Assembly (NCBI GenBank): GCA_947095585.1
Contig: OX352761.1
Span: 63,254,882-63,318,881, forward strand
Length of the DNA stretch: 64,000 nt
Origin: Nephrocerus scutellatus
Lineage: Eukaryota; Arthropoda; Insecta; Diptera; Pipunculidae
Reading direction: 5' to 3'
Of this stretch, positions 20,287 to 29,890 are shown piece after piece. Position 1 is the stretch's first letter, and every line of letters starts with the position of its first letter. Both the position numbers and the translations under genes were made by a program. The notes beneath the pieces are model-generated. The model did not search any database and was not told the origin of the DNA. It saw nothing but the letters and a program-made list of their open reading frames with translations.

Positions 20287-20568
20287 GTGGGCGCCGTGGC
20301 TCAGTGGATAGGAGCATGGACTGCTGAGCAGGGGGTTCATGGTTCGAGTCCCAGTAACACCAAAGTGTTTTTCACGGTGTCCCACCTCTCGCGAAAGTTT
20401 GACAAACGTCCGAGAGTAACAACTTGTCACTGAAAGCTTCTCAATTCGCCGTTCGGATCCGGCATTATATTGTAGGTCCCTCCATTTGTGTGCAAAAATA
20501 TGCATGCTCAACACAAATGGTTGCGAGAAGTCAGGCCTTGGACCGCATGGTCTGTCGCGCCGATATTA
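20287..20568 (+). mobile_element. tRNA-derived SINE in J2
   Basis: 282 bp bounded by a perfect 14-bp duplication. The head (20287-20363) is tRNA-like: an A-box-like GTGGCTCAGTGG at ~20295 and a B-box GGTTCGAGTCC at ~20342, with an anticodon-loop-like GACTGCTGAGC between; RNA polymerase III promoters have this layout. The tail (20364-20568) is unique in the window and ends in GATATTAT. It interrupts a J2 reading frame exactly, and joining across one copy of the duplication would give the J sequence again. Not a functional tRNA gene: the stem pairs are poor. Confidence 0.85.
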
Positions 20569-20582
20569 TATCCGCCACTTCT

Positions 20583-20940
20583 AATTTAATCCATTATTTC
20601 GCTGACGACAGCACCCTTAGCTTTTCATATGATTTCACGCTTTCTGCACGCCCCTCTTCGTTGCAACTAGAACTTGAAGAACAACGTATGTTAAGCACGT
20701 TAAATTCTAACCTTGACAGCATAACAAGGTGGGGTCTACATAAAAGAGTTGAATTTAACGCTTCTATAAGGCAATGCTGTCTTCTGTCGTCCAACCGTAA
20801 TTTAAACCCCCAACCTTTATCCATGAATGAATCTTGCATCAAAGAAACTGAAAAACTCGAAATTCTCGGTATGTACGACAAAAACAAGCTTCGTTAGAAC
20901 GGTACCACATATTTGCCATCGAAATGATTAGGTTTTCTTA
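20583..20940 (+). pseudogene. J2 reverse transcriptase, last part
   Basis: Starts at the catalytic block (HYFADDSTLSFSYDFT; box FADD) and continues through STLNSNLDSITRWG, FNASIRQCCLLSSNR and LEILGMYDKNKLR, then degenerates at ~20895-20940, where the R fragment begins. Compared with J1 the 3' quarter is missing. Confidence 0.8.
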
Positions 20941-21008
20941 AACGGGCTCCCATATAAATTTCTGCGATTAGAGAATTTAGATAAAAATTTTAATTTTTAT
21001 GGGTTGTT
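20941..21008 (+). repeat. R 3'-end fragment
   Basis: 68 bp nearly identical to 10432-10503: GGGCTCCCATAT.AATTTCTGCG, TTAGAGAATTTAGAT, AATTTTTATGGGTTG. It marks the right edge of the block inserted in G1. Confidence 0.8.
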
Positions 21009-21009
21009 G

Positions 21010-21357
21010 TTGATTTTCGATTTTAATTGGAGGAGTGCGTCTAGGTCGAGAAGCTCGTCGAAGAAGTTGTGGAATTTGAAAATGAGAAATTTTAGGAAAC
21101 CCTCCTGGTTGAATTCAGTGAAGATTAGGATATGAGTTTGTTCTTTTCAATTGGTAAGTCTTGAATACCGTTGTGATAGTGACAGGTTCGCACATGAGTA
21201 ATTTCTCGTGGGGTGTGTATTCCGGGTTAATAAATAATGTTGATGTCCCTGTATCTAATAGAAATCTTAGAGGCCTTCCGAATGGGGATATGTTTATGAA
21301 AGGAAAGGATCTATGTAGCCGGTTGGCTCGTTGAGGCTGCATTGGAAAAAATTTCAT
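21010..21357 (-). pseudogene. G1 protease
   Basis: Retropepsin-like: PLRFLLDTGTSTLFINPEY carries the active-site Asp in DTGTS. A frameshift at ~21140 is followed by the remainder in another frame (LIFTEFNQEGF, then HNFFDELLDLDALLQL), typical of the protease tail of errantivirus pol, up to the breakpoint at ~21010. Confidence 0.75.
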
Positions 21358-21618
21358 TTTCCATAGTGTCAGCGTTGGAATAGTGGTCCAACTGTTGAAA
21401 AGGATTATTACCTATACCCCTATTGGTATCTGTCGTTGGTGGTGAGTTCCTATGTGGATTTTTAAAATGTTGGAGATTAAAATTGGGGTTTCTTGTCTGT
21501 TGGCTTGGGTTCTGTTTTATTTTAGGATACGGTGTTGTGTTCGAAGGAGGGTATCTATTTCTAGAATTATCAAAGTGTGTACGGGTGTCATTTGGCGTAA
21601 ATGATCTATTAAATGGAT

Positions 21619-22567
21619 TTAGGTTAGGGTGATTTGATGGCCTGAAATTATTTTCTCTGGGAAGCTGAGTCCTGGGATTTCTAGAAAGATTTGTAGTTTG
21701 GCGTTGGTAAGGCTGAATGTAATTATTTCTTGGTTGGTACTGGTTTTGATTACCAAAAGGTTTGTACTGTGTTGTGGTTCTAAATTATGGAATTTGAATC
21801 GTCTCTTGGTAAGAGGCATCTGGTCTCATCGTTCGGATCCTCGAGCCAAGAGGTTCATTAAGTCCACTTAAAAAGGAGTTCAGGCACATCTCTGCGTAGA
21901 GGTCCTTTTTTGCTTTGATAACATTTTGATCACGTTCGTGAATTAGAATGTTATTGCTCAAGGCCGACTGAATTTCGATAGTTTCGCCGTAGCATTCGAC
22001 TGTTTTGTTTCCTTGTTTAATGTTGTGTAAATCTCTGAAAAGAGAGGCTTCGGTTCTTTAATCAGAGTAGTGGAGTAGAAGGTTTTCTTTTATACTATCC
22101 CAGATCAAAGGAGTCCCATACATGTTGAGAACCTCGTTTGTCTGGCCCTCGACTTTGTTCCTTATTCCTCTTAACAGAATCTGTCCATATGGGGTGTTAT
22201 CTGTTCCCCTGATATAGAGTAGGATCTCCTCGACATTACTGAGTAACTCGTACAATAGTCGTGGGTTACCATCGAACCTTGGAAGGTCTTTGATAGCATC
22301 GGGAATTCTAAGTGAATGGAAAATATCCGTGTGATTAACGGGAATTTGGGCAGAGCTAGGGGTTGCGGGTGGGTTTTGTGAGCCCGAAGTGTTAGGGTAT
22401 TCGGTATTCATAATGTCAGCGAACGAACCGGAGGAAGTGGAGTTGGAGGAATCGTCTTTTTCAGATATCTCTGTGAGAGACGTTAAACTTCTATGTATGT
22501 TTCTGTGTATGGTTCTAAGATTGTATGGAAAACTTTTCTTTTGCCTATCTTTGGGTTGCTTAGTCAT
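21619..22567 (-). pseudogene. G1 Gag
   Basis: The first 169 residues are intact (22058-22567): basic N-terminus, a Ser/Thr-rich segment, then the capsid start DLPRFDGNPRLLYELLSNVE and IRNKVEGQTNEVLNMYGTP, which fits errantivirus Gag. A stop at 22058 and later frame changes break it; the remaining part to ~21360 is Asn/Arg/Pro-rich in shifted frames (e.g. 21619-21819), like the C-terminus of insect gypsy Gag without zinc knuckles. Confidence 0.7.
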
Positions 22568-23383
22568 CTAGATTTTATTATTTTATGTAAAATTTTGTTT
22601 TGTTCAGTTTAATGTTTAATTTATTTTTGTACAATATAGAATATATGTGAATGGAGGGTGAAATTATATTGCATATAAAAATCAACGACTTACATGCACC
22701 CAAAACGCAGGAAAATCATCTTATGGTTGTTTTAATTTGGTTCCCTCTGGTAATTTCTGGTGATGTTTGACGTCGAGCAATAAGAGTTGGTGGATCTTTC
22801 TTAGCTGGTAAACTTTCTTTGTGATTCGCACCGAGAGATTTCGATTTAATGTGATGGTGGAAAAATACTGTAAATTTTGTACGCTTTTGCAAAATTACAA
22901 ATTTTCCTTCTTATTTTTGCTTAGCAAAAATCATTTATGAATTGCGGTGCACCGAAAACAGAAAGAACGAATCTGATTATTCAACTCGTACGTCGTAGAC
23001 GATTTGCAACAAATAGCTGTACGTTACTGTTAAATTATATTGAAATTTGTTTCATTTTTTGCATAATTTTTTTTTCGATTTTGGATTATTTTACGGAATT
23101 TATTTTCTTAGCAATTAATTTACCGAAAATCCACGTCAAAAAGAGTTAATTAAATGTACATTCACGCACTCTGTTGTTTTTCGCTCTAGTCGCACTGCTT
23201 ATGACTGCGGTTGGCTTTTAACTTTTCTTTATTCACTTGGACTTGCACAATTTTGATTTGCGAAATGCAATTTAGAAAACTAGTTCTCTTTTATAGTTCA
23301 TTCAAATTTTTTTTGTTAAGTGATTCGAGATTCGATGACAAAGGATTAAACCACGGTTTATATGATCTAATACAACCGTCACC
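22568..23383 (-). other. G1 5' leader
   Basis: Between primer site and gag start. AT-rich, no open frame of note; gypsy-type elements often have long leaders here. No obvious repeats seen. Confidence 0.5.
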
Positions 23384-23402
23384 GATCCTACCGACTGCGC
23401 CA
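23384..23402 (-). other. G1 primer-binding site, tRNA-Ser type
   Basis: Minus strand TGGCGCAGTCGGTAGGATC, identical to the E1 site at 52581-52599 and of the class used by 17.6/297-type errantiviruses. Confidence 0.85.
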
Positions 23403-23831
23403 GTTAAGTATTTAAAAAACGAATTTATCAAAAAAAATATATTTATTATGACCGTTCGGTCTGAGTTTAACAATGCAAGTGAAAAGTTTACAATGCATGA
23501 TCAATAATCATACCTAACTTGCCAAAGCTAATTCCATGAACTTGAAAAGTGCCGGAAACATTCCAGACGCTGGCTCATCAAGTTCTTTGATTCGCTTGGC
23601 GATTACAATGAAAATACATAATCGAAAGAAAATAGAAATGCATAATTGACAAAAGTTGAAATACATAATTGACCGAAAATAGAAATGCATAATTGACAAA
23701 ATTGGGAATACATAATTGCAAGTGTATCCGGTGATATGTGCTGGTGGTGGGAGTTGTTGACTTTTACGTAGGGTAAAGGTGAAGCTGCGCTGCTGTGGTG
23801 AGAGGGGCGTTAAGGTGAAGGCGACGTAACT
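23402..23831 (-). repeat. G1 5' LTR
   Basis: About 430 bp. On the minus strand it begins AGTTACGTCGCC and ends ATACTTAACT, next to the primer site. Contains a degenerate ~33-bp repeat (AAATACATAATTGAC-like) at 23605-23720. The matching 3' LTR is not in the window. Confidence 0.7.
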
Positions 23832-23835
23832 CGCG

Positions 23836-24175
23836 GAATACGCTTAAAAAGGGGTACAAAGTTTTCTATTCTCGTATTAATATATAAAATTGCAAATGTA
23901 AAATAGTAATAGTCTGGTAACATGACCCACTCGAAAACCGCGACATTGCCTAATTTGAATGCATTAGGTAAATACACGAAAGATTAATCACAATAATTTA
24001 CTCCGCAAAGGCGACAACAAAATAGAACAAGAGAAATAACGTCAATAGTAGTTGGTTACGATTTTTTGCACATCTGCATAACTTGATTTTGTTCTTCTGT
24101 CCAGAGGATTGCTGCAGTAATATAATTAACAAGAAAATAACGCATTTTATTCAAAAATAAGGTTAATATTTATAA
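23836..24175. other. Intergenic
   Basis: Nothing recognised; AT-rich with no open frame. Confidence 0.5.
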
Positions 24176-24479
24176 AAACTAGCTGAAAGACCCAGCGTTG
24201 CCTGGCTGCTCCCACCACACTACCCTCCACCAAACTGACCAGCAAGACCCTTTAAGACCCAACTTGAGATACCCCCCCACCCCTCACCACATATAACAGC
24301 ACTTTTATTATTATTATGTTTATTTTAATTTTAATATAGGGTGTAGCCCACTTTATTGTCGTGGCGCAAGTCATTCATTAAGTTGTTCCTTGGTAATAAG
24401 TTTATGTATAAAACAAATGCACGGTCTTCGAGTCAAGCCACCTACCACGTCAACGCCCTCAACACCATTACAACACTAA

Positions 24480-26757
24480 CCATTCTGGCTTAACAACACC
24501 ATAAGGAAAGGATGTTAAGTTATTTGTTGATTTTAACAATTTCACAATCGCATTTCAGACATTGTAGGTCATAACGCTAATACCCTTAAATTGTTTCTTA
24601 CTTCCCGTCCTTATAAATACTATACCGTCAGTGTATTATCACCTTAAGGCTCTTCAGACAATTGTGTAGTATCAGCTAATTTCTCGTTGTCAAACCACAC
24701 AGTTAAAGGGAAAACTTCTAAAAGAAAAGTATGGCTACACAAGAAAGCCGACTGAGATGGCCTAAATAATTTCTTTAGAAGAATTAACTGGCCACTTAAT
24801 GCCACTTCTGATACGATCAAAAACATAATCCTCGAGGGTATGAGACAGTTTATCCCTTACAGGACAAAGTATATCAAAACGAAGGAAAATGCTTGGTATG
24901 ACTTAAGCTGCAAAGAGGCTACTAGGAACCGTGAGGTATGCTTTCGGTTAGGTATATAAAAAACCCCACTGTCGAAAACCGAACCAAATTTAGACGGGTC
25001 AGAAATGATTACAATGCCTACCTTAAGCGAGCTAAATTCGACTATGACCAAAAACTGAGACAAAAAATACTTCAATGTCCCAAAGAAAGTAAAAACTTTT
25101 GGTCATTCGTGAAACGAATTAAAAATACTGTCAGCTCTATAGACAATGCCAATCTGCTTGTTTCACATTTCGCAGCTAGCTCTACGCTACTAGATAGCGT
25201 GATGTCGCCGCCTGTACTTGCAAGAGCTGAATCCTCTATGGGACAGATTTACTTTCGTACTCGTCAAGTGGCTAGAGTATTAAATGATCTCAACATTCAT
25301 AAATCTGCTGGGCCTGATGGCATTTCCGCTATAGTTTTGAAAATGTGTTCTTTAACGTTGGTTTTACCACTGCGCAGACTTTTCCATTTCTGTTATTCTT
25401 CTGGAGTCGTCCCAAGGAATTGGAAAACAGCCTTTATCCACCCTGTTCCTAAAAAACCGAAGCGTCATCTTTTTCTTCGTATCGACCCATTGCGCAAACA
25501 TCCATACTTTCCAAGGTCATGGAAACCCTGATTAATCGTAAGCTTATGCACTACCTTGAATCACGTGAAATCCTTAGTGACCAGCAGTACGGTTTTCGTA
25601 GGCAACGTTCTACAGGTGAATTGATGGCTTATCTCACTGAAAAATGGAACCAATCTGTTCACAGATTTGGTGAAAGTAAAGTTGTTGCACTCGATATTTA
25701 AAAGCATTTGACAGAGTGTGGCATCAAGCTCTTTTGTCAAAAATGAATGCCTATGGAATTAATAACGCCCTGCTCGATTGGACTAGTAACCACCTTTCTG
25801 ACCATTCAATTGAGGTCGTATTGGACGGATTCAAATCCAATGTTCACCGCATAAACGCCGGTGTTCCCCAAGGCTCTGCTTTGTCTCCGGCACTCTTTCT
25901 GATTTTCATTAATGATTCTCCACTTCCGCCACTTCTAATCCAATCCATTCTTTTGCTGACGACAGCACTCAGTTTTTCATATGATTTCACACTTTCTGCA
26001 CGTCCCTCTTCGTTGCAAGTGGAACTTGAACAACAACGTATGTAAAGCACGTTAAATTCTGACCTTGACAGCATAACAAAGTAGGGACTACATAAAAGAG
26101 TTGAATTTAACGCTTCCAAAAACCCAATGCTGTCTTCTGTCGTCCACGCGTAATTTAAACCCCCAACCTTTATCCATGAATGTATCTTGCATCGAAGAAA
26201 CTGAAAAACACGCAATTCTCGGCATGTGCGTCAACAACAAACTTCGTTGGAACGACCACATATTTGCCATCGCTAAGAATGCTGCGAAATGTTTAGGTTT
26301 CCTAAAACTGTGCAAGATGTACTTCACTCCTTCAGATCTGGCCACTATTTATAAAGCCCTAAACTTGAATACAACTGTATTTTCTGGACTGGTGCCCCCA
26401 AGACCATATTGCATCTACTAGACAGAGTTTAGAAGCGCGCGATAAAACTTATTGGTGACGCTTGAACATCGTAGGAATGTTTCCAGCTTGTCACTCTTTT
26501 ATCGCTTATTTCACAAGCGGTATTCAAAAGAAATATCCAGATGCATTCCGCCCATTATCGAACCCATCCGTAATACCCGTGCCTCAACTCAAGCCCACGG
26601 TTTTACCATTTGGCATTTCTTCGGAGATCCAAAATCAGAGCTTCCTTCTTTAGCCGCACTACAGTTATGTGGAATGAATTGGTCGATTCTGTGTTTCCGC
26701 ATTTATATGTCATTTAAGACACGCGTGCATAGACATCTCATCTTTTCCGCACCATAA
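24480..26757 (+). pseudogene. J3 endonuclease end, reverse transcriptase and C-terminal domain
   Basis: Successive fragments of the J protein: SSDNCVVSANF region (24645-24690; His of SDH now Asn), KFRRVRNDYNAYLKRAKF to SAGPDGIS and SSGVVPRNWKTAF (24938-25440), YGFRRQRSTGELMAY (25585-25640), the ALDI block with a stop then AFDRVWHQALL (25690-25740), INAGVPQGSALSPALF (25855-25895), a stretch where the FADD box is altered (LLTTALSFSYDF, shifted), KTQCCLLSS (26110-26140), CVNNKLRWNDHIFAIAKNAAKCLGF (26225-26310), and the terminal domain to 26757. At least seven frameshifts or stops; dead. Confidence 0.8.
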
Positions 26758-26831
26758 TTTCCTAACGCCTACTCTGTGCTAAGCACTTTAAGTGTGCAAA
26801 TTCCTTTAGCTTGTGTATATTATAAAAAAAA
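24480..26831 (+). mobile_element. Non-LTR retrotransposon J3, 5'-truncated
   Basis: Begins inside the endonuclease region (GGCTTAACAACACC..., corresponding to J1 ~2190) and ends with the family 3' sequence GTGTATATTAT and eight A (26824-26831). Numerous frame breaks. Confidence 0.85.
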
Positions 26832-26998
26832 CCATACAAACATCCACCCTAACCGTCCCCACCACATCACAAAGTTTCAGCTATATCCTATGAACGGTCT
26901 TCGAGCTATGCGCACACAGACATACAGACAAAATTTTATTTTTATATATTAGGATATCATTGAATTCAACTAGACTTTGAAATTTAACGAAATGGAAA

Positions 26999-27405
26999 CT
27001 ATAAATGAATGCAAAATAATATTTTAGTTTCGCACGATATTCCTGTGGGATCACTTTTTTTTAGTTCCTGCAAAACCAAGTAATTTTCCTTTTTGATTCT
27101 CCCCTCTTCTTTGTACTCTTTGTACATTCTTGGCCAGGTTGATTTTTCTGTTACCGTTTTACTTCTTTGTGGTAGTGGTGACCAATAGTGATCGAAATCG
27201 AGCTCAAATTGTATTTCACCAGTCGGTAAATACCTTAAGGCACGTAAGTCGGTTACCATTGGGTAATTAACAACCTGTAACAAAATAGATAGAACAAGAT
27301 TTCTGTTATCCATCATTATCGTTGTAGCCTTCACTCACCTTGCCTGGCCTTATGGAGGAGTATCTTTGATATTCCTTTAAGCGTGAAGTCTTTAAAGTAT
27401 AACTA
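26999..27405 (-). pseudogene. H gene, 3' exons (insect multicopy DDE-like family)
   Basis: Minus strand. Exon end LKEYQRYSSIRPGK (27339-27380) is followed by a donor GTGAGT, a 64-bp intron (27275-27338) and an acceptor TTGTTACAG, then VVNYPMVTDLRALRYLPTGE and LDFDHYWSPLPQRSK. The intron is phase 0 and its removal restores continuity of the family pattern (RPG...VTD.RAL.Y...G.I). Frames shift at ~27385 and in an eight-A run at ~27052, after which the family-like ending lies in another frame. The same family occurs in many insect genomes in many copies; possibly a domesticated or active DNA-transposon protein (resembles what is labelled DUF7869, from memory, unverified). Confidence 0.65.
27275..27338 (-). 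other. 64-bp spliceosomal intron in H
   Basis: Minus strand GTGAGTGAAG...TTTTGTTACAG, with the coding pattern continuous on both sides in phase 0. Length is typical of short insect introns. Confidence 0.75.
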
Positions 27406-28110
27406 CCTTGAAGATTTTTTTTTACTATTATCATACTTATTTACTACCATTAATTATTCTTATCATACTTATTAACTATTCTACTTATTACTATTATTAA
27501 TTACCATGCTTATTACTATTGTCATACTTATTACTATTATAAATTATTCTACTCATTATTAATCATCCTACTTATTATATATTATTACTTTGTTCAAAAA
27601 AAAAAAAAAAATTTTTTTTGAATGAAATAAAACACAAAAACCAAAAAAAAAAAGGGGGTTAGTTATTAAATAAAATAAAAAAACTGAAATGAATTAATTA
27701 TCCTATAAAATGAAACAAAACACAAAACAAAAAAAAAAAAAAAATTTCATTATCACTATCCATAGACTTAAGCTTATTACTAAACAAAATGGGGAAAAAA
27801 ATAAATAAATAAACAAACCCACAAAACATTTTTAATAAAAACATCTTTTTGTAACGCGTACAGGTGTTGGCACGAGGCAATAAAGGTCGTAGACCACCCA
27901 GAATATACAAGAAAAAAAAGAGTGACCACACCATACGAGAAAATCTTTTTATATAAACATTTACAAAGAATACCAGATATATACATATATATATATAGAT
28001 ATAAAAACAAATTGTATTATGAAAACCGACAGTAGTTATAAATTAGTACTTATCAAATCAGTATATTAAAGTCTCTATTCCTAGCCTATAAGTGTGTCTT
28101 ATACATTTTT
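27406..28110. other. AT-rich simple sequence to the left of the LTR-like block
   Basis: TTACTATTATCATACTTA-type repeats (27410-27600), poly(A)/poly(T) runs and no coding signal. It separates H exons from the polypurine tract at 28116 and is probably the internal remnant of the inserted LTR element. Confidence 0.5.
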
Positions 28111-28115
28111 CGCCA

Positions 28116-28136
28116 CCCCGAAGTAGGGGGGGGGAA
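28116..28136 (+). other. Polypurine tract beside LTR-like block
   Basis: CCCCGAAGTAGGGGGGGGAA then TGTAACG. Nearly the same as the O1 tract at 11856-11880 read on the minus strand, which shows that the block is an LTR of a related element. Confidence 0.7.
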
Positions 28137-29159
28137 TGTAACGAAGTTGTTTTTAAACAACTCGGCTACAAACCATATGTCTAAAGTACTTACTATACAA
28201 AAACACAGTCACTCTATATATAATGCAAAATTAACACATTTTGCGGTATTCGACTGCGGAAAGGGGTTGATGGGCGGCTTCTGCTCCTTGATTCGTTGCT
28301 ACTGGAGCAGATGAGCAGTGTTCGAATGAACAGCGCAGCGTAGTATAGTGAATTACTTAATCATTAATTCACTGTACTGGTAAGAAAGCATGGTCCGCGG
28401 GGATAGCTACCACAATGGGAGCATGCGGACTGCTAGTGTCTGATAATTTACAGTATAGCGAGACTGCCTGGTGTTACAACTACAGCAGTTCATTATACTG
28501 AAATAGACAACGTGAATGTAGGTATACAATACAGCAAAATTGCCTGGTGTTACAACTTCAGCAATGTTGTTATATTGATGTAGACAATGGGAGTGCAAGC
28601 ATGCAATGTAGCACAATTGCCTGGTGTTACAACTTTAGCAATATGATACATTAATATAACTTGACTAGCTTTGTCATAAAAAAGGGGGCTGTTCGTGTAG
28701 AACATAAGTCAGCGAGAAGCTGTCTTTAAGGGGGAATTTGCTGCCTTGCCGCAGTATATTCTACTCTCGAAAAGATGTTACTACCTTGCCGTAGTATGTT
28801 CTATTCTGCTTTTGATGAGTGATTTTAGCATATAAGTGTATCTTAATAGTTAGATTTCTTGGGAATTTTGTTTTCACCCTTTTGTAAAAATTATTTGATT
28901 ATAAATGTTATTCTTACTTAATTTCTATTATTAATCGGATTAAAAACCATTTTTCCCGAAAAAATAATTTCCTTGGTTCGACCGCCGGGTTGAACCTTAC
29001 ACGTACTGCGTACCGGCGGAGTACACTCGTATTGCGCCAATATGATATAATGCAAAATGTGTTAATTTTGCAGTATATATCGAGTGACTGTGTTTTTGTA
29101 TAGTAAGTACTTTAGACATATGGTTTGTAGCGGAGTTGTTTAAAAACAACTTCGTTACA
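28137..29159 (+). repeat. O2, solo-LTR-like block with 108-bp inverted ends
   Basis: 1,023 bp, TGTAACGAAGTTG...CAACTTCGTTACA. The first ~108 bases (28137-28244) are an inverted copy of the last 108 (29052-29159), far beyond a normal LTR terminal repeat. The right end resembles the O1 LTR end (TATGGTTTGTA..., ACTTCGTTACA). A three-unit ~75-bp minisatellite (GCCTGGTGTTACAACT core) lies at ~28460-28660. It splits gene H. Confidence 0.75.
28460..28660. repeat. ~75-bp minisatellite in O2, 3 units
   Basis: Units contain AATTGCCTGGTGTTACAACT, AGCAATGTT and ATGTAGACAATGGGAGTG, with variation. Similar in style to the LTR-internal repeat of O1 but unrelated in sequence. Confidence 0.75.
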
Positions 29160-29890
29160 TTCCCCCTTCGTATGGAAATGGTTCTTTACGGTCGTCTTTT
29201 CTAAATCTAATATAGTCATGCGGAATTTTAATGTGACGTCCTTTTATCTCGTTCTCTATTCGTGAATGGACACTATCACTCCATTTGTGTGTACCTAACA
29301 ACGAGAAATTTTTGAATAATCTCCGTATTGTTGTCAACAGCATAAGATAAAAGTGCGTTGGATAGGATCGCATTACATTATTTTGATAAGTGCACCCATC
29401 ACTAACGAATACAATGGGAACCGTAAAATCTTTTGAAAACCGCTTAAGATATTCCAATACACAACTAGTAAAAGTCGATGCTGTCATATCAGCAGCGGTT
29501 TCATCGAACCAATAACAACAAACCGCACGAGTAGTAAGGTTGTACACGGTTAAGTTGTGACAACAAAGCTTTGTCGTATAAAAAAAGGCACTCGATTGAA
29601 CCCATGGGCTCACTATCACTGCTTGCAAGTCCGTTGTAAGGACTATGCACTTTTTCCGCTGAGAAAGTTCTTTGTCTTGCGCTTTTTCTAATCGCGCACG
29701 GTCTTTCCGTGCCATATGTAGTTGCGAATCTTTATCGGAAAGTCGACCTACCTCATAATTCACACACGTGTCGCACCTGTCTCTTTTTATCGGATGTATA
29801 GACAAGTTCATTTCTTGAAAAGGATTGCTAATATACCATCTAGTAGCGGTTTTTGGCCTTCTTCCAAGCGGCTTCTAAGTATAAGTTGAA
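29155..29890 (-). pseudogene. H gene, 5' part (DDE-like domain)
   Basis: Open for 218 residues from 29811, with the pattern continuing upstream of that Met to ~29870 (RRPKTATRWYISNPFQE). Visible blocks: KRDRCDTCVNYE (Cys pair), VLTTDLQAVIVSP (candidate first Asp), SSAFFYTTKLCCHNLTVYNL, CYWFDETAADMTASTFTSC, VFVSDGCTYQNNV (candidate second Asp), and DSVHSRIENEIKGRHIKIP. These are the signature blocks of a large insect protein family whose catalytic role I infer, not prove. The frame ends inside O2 (last residues GGM use LTR bases), so the gene is truncated here and resumes at ~27400. Confidence 0.65.

Larger units (their letters stand above)
18743..20940 (+). mobile_element. Non-LTR retrotransposon J2, degraded
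   Basis: Starts right after O1 (which probably inserted in or beside its 5' part; the 74 bp at 10513-10586 may be the rest) and ends without a poly(A), cut by an R fragment at ~20941. Carries frameshifts, stops, a deletion of the central RT (about 19870-20220 compressed) and a SINE insertion. Confidence 0.85.
21009..23831 (-). mobile_element. G1 errantivirus-like element, 5' half (5' LTR, gag, protease)
   Basis: Right to left: LTR (23402-23831), tRNA-Ser-type primer site, an ~800-bp leader, gag and protease. The protease frame is still open at ~21010 where the inserted block begins, and its continuation is at 8785. CGCG follows the LTR at 23832-23835, the same 4-bp target as used by E1. Confidence 0.85.
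24176..26955 (+). repeat. Dispersed repeat (AACTAGCTGA... type) hosting J3
   Basis: The left piece (24176-~24475) starts AACTAGCTGAAAGACCCAGC; the right piece (~26834-26955) ends CAGACAAAATTTTATTTTTATATATTAGGATA-like sequence. Ends of this kind are common in arthropod genomes, but I cannot name the family. Both pieces contain CGGTCTTCGAG. J3 lies between them. Confidence 0.4.

Noticed and set aside
20287..20363. A functional tRNA gene
   Set aside because: A and B boxes are present, but acceptor and anticodon stems do not pair well and the whole is bounded by the SINE target duplication.
24644..26345. Minus-strand frames across J3
   Set aside because: Antisense shadows of the J reverse transcriptase.
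28137..29159. Ordinary DNA transposon with terminal inverted repeats
   Set aside because: The polypurine tract and LTR-end similarity to O1 indicate an LTR origin; no transposase lies inside and no target duplication was found.
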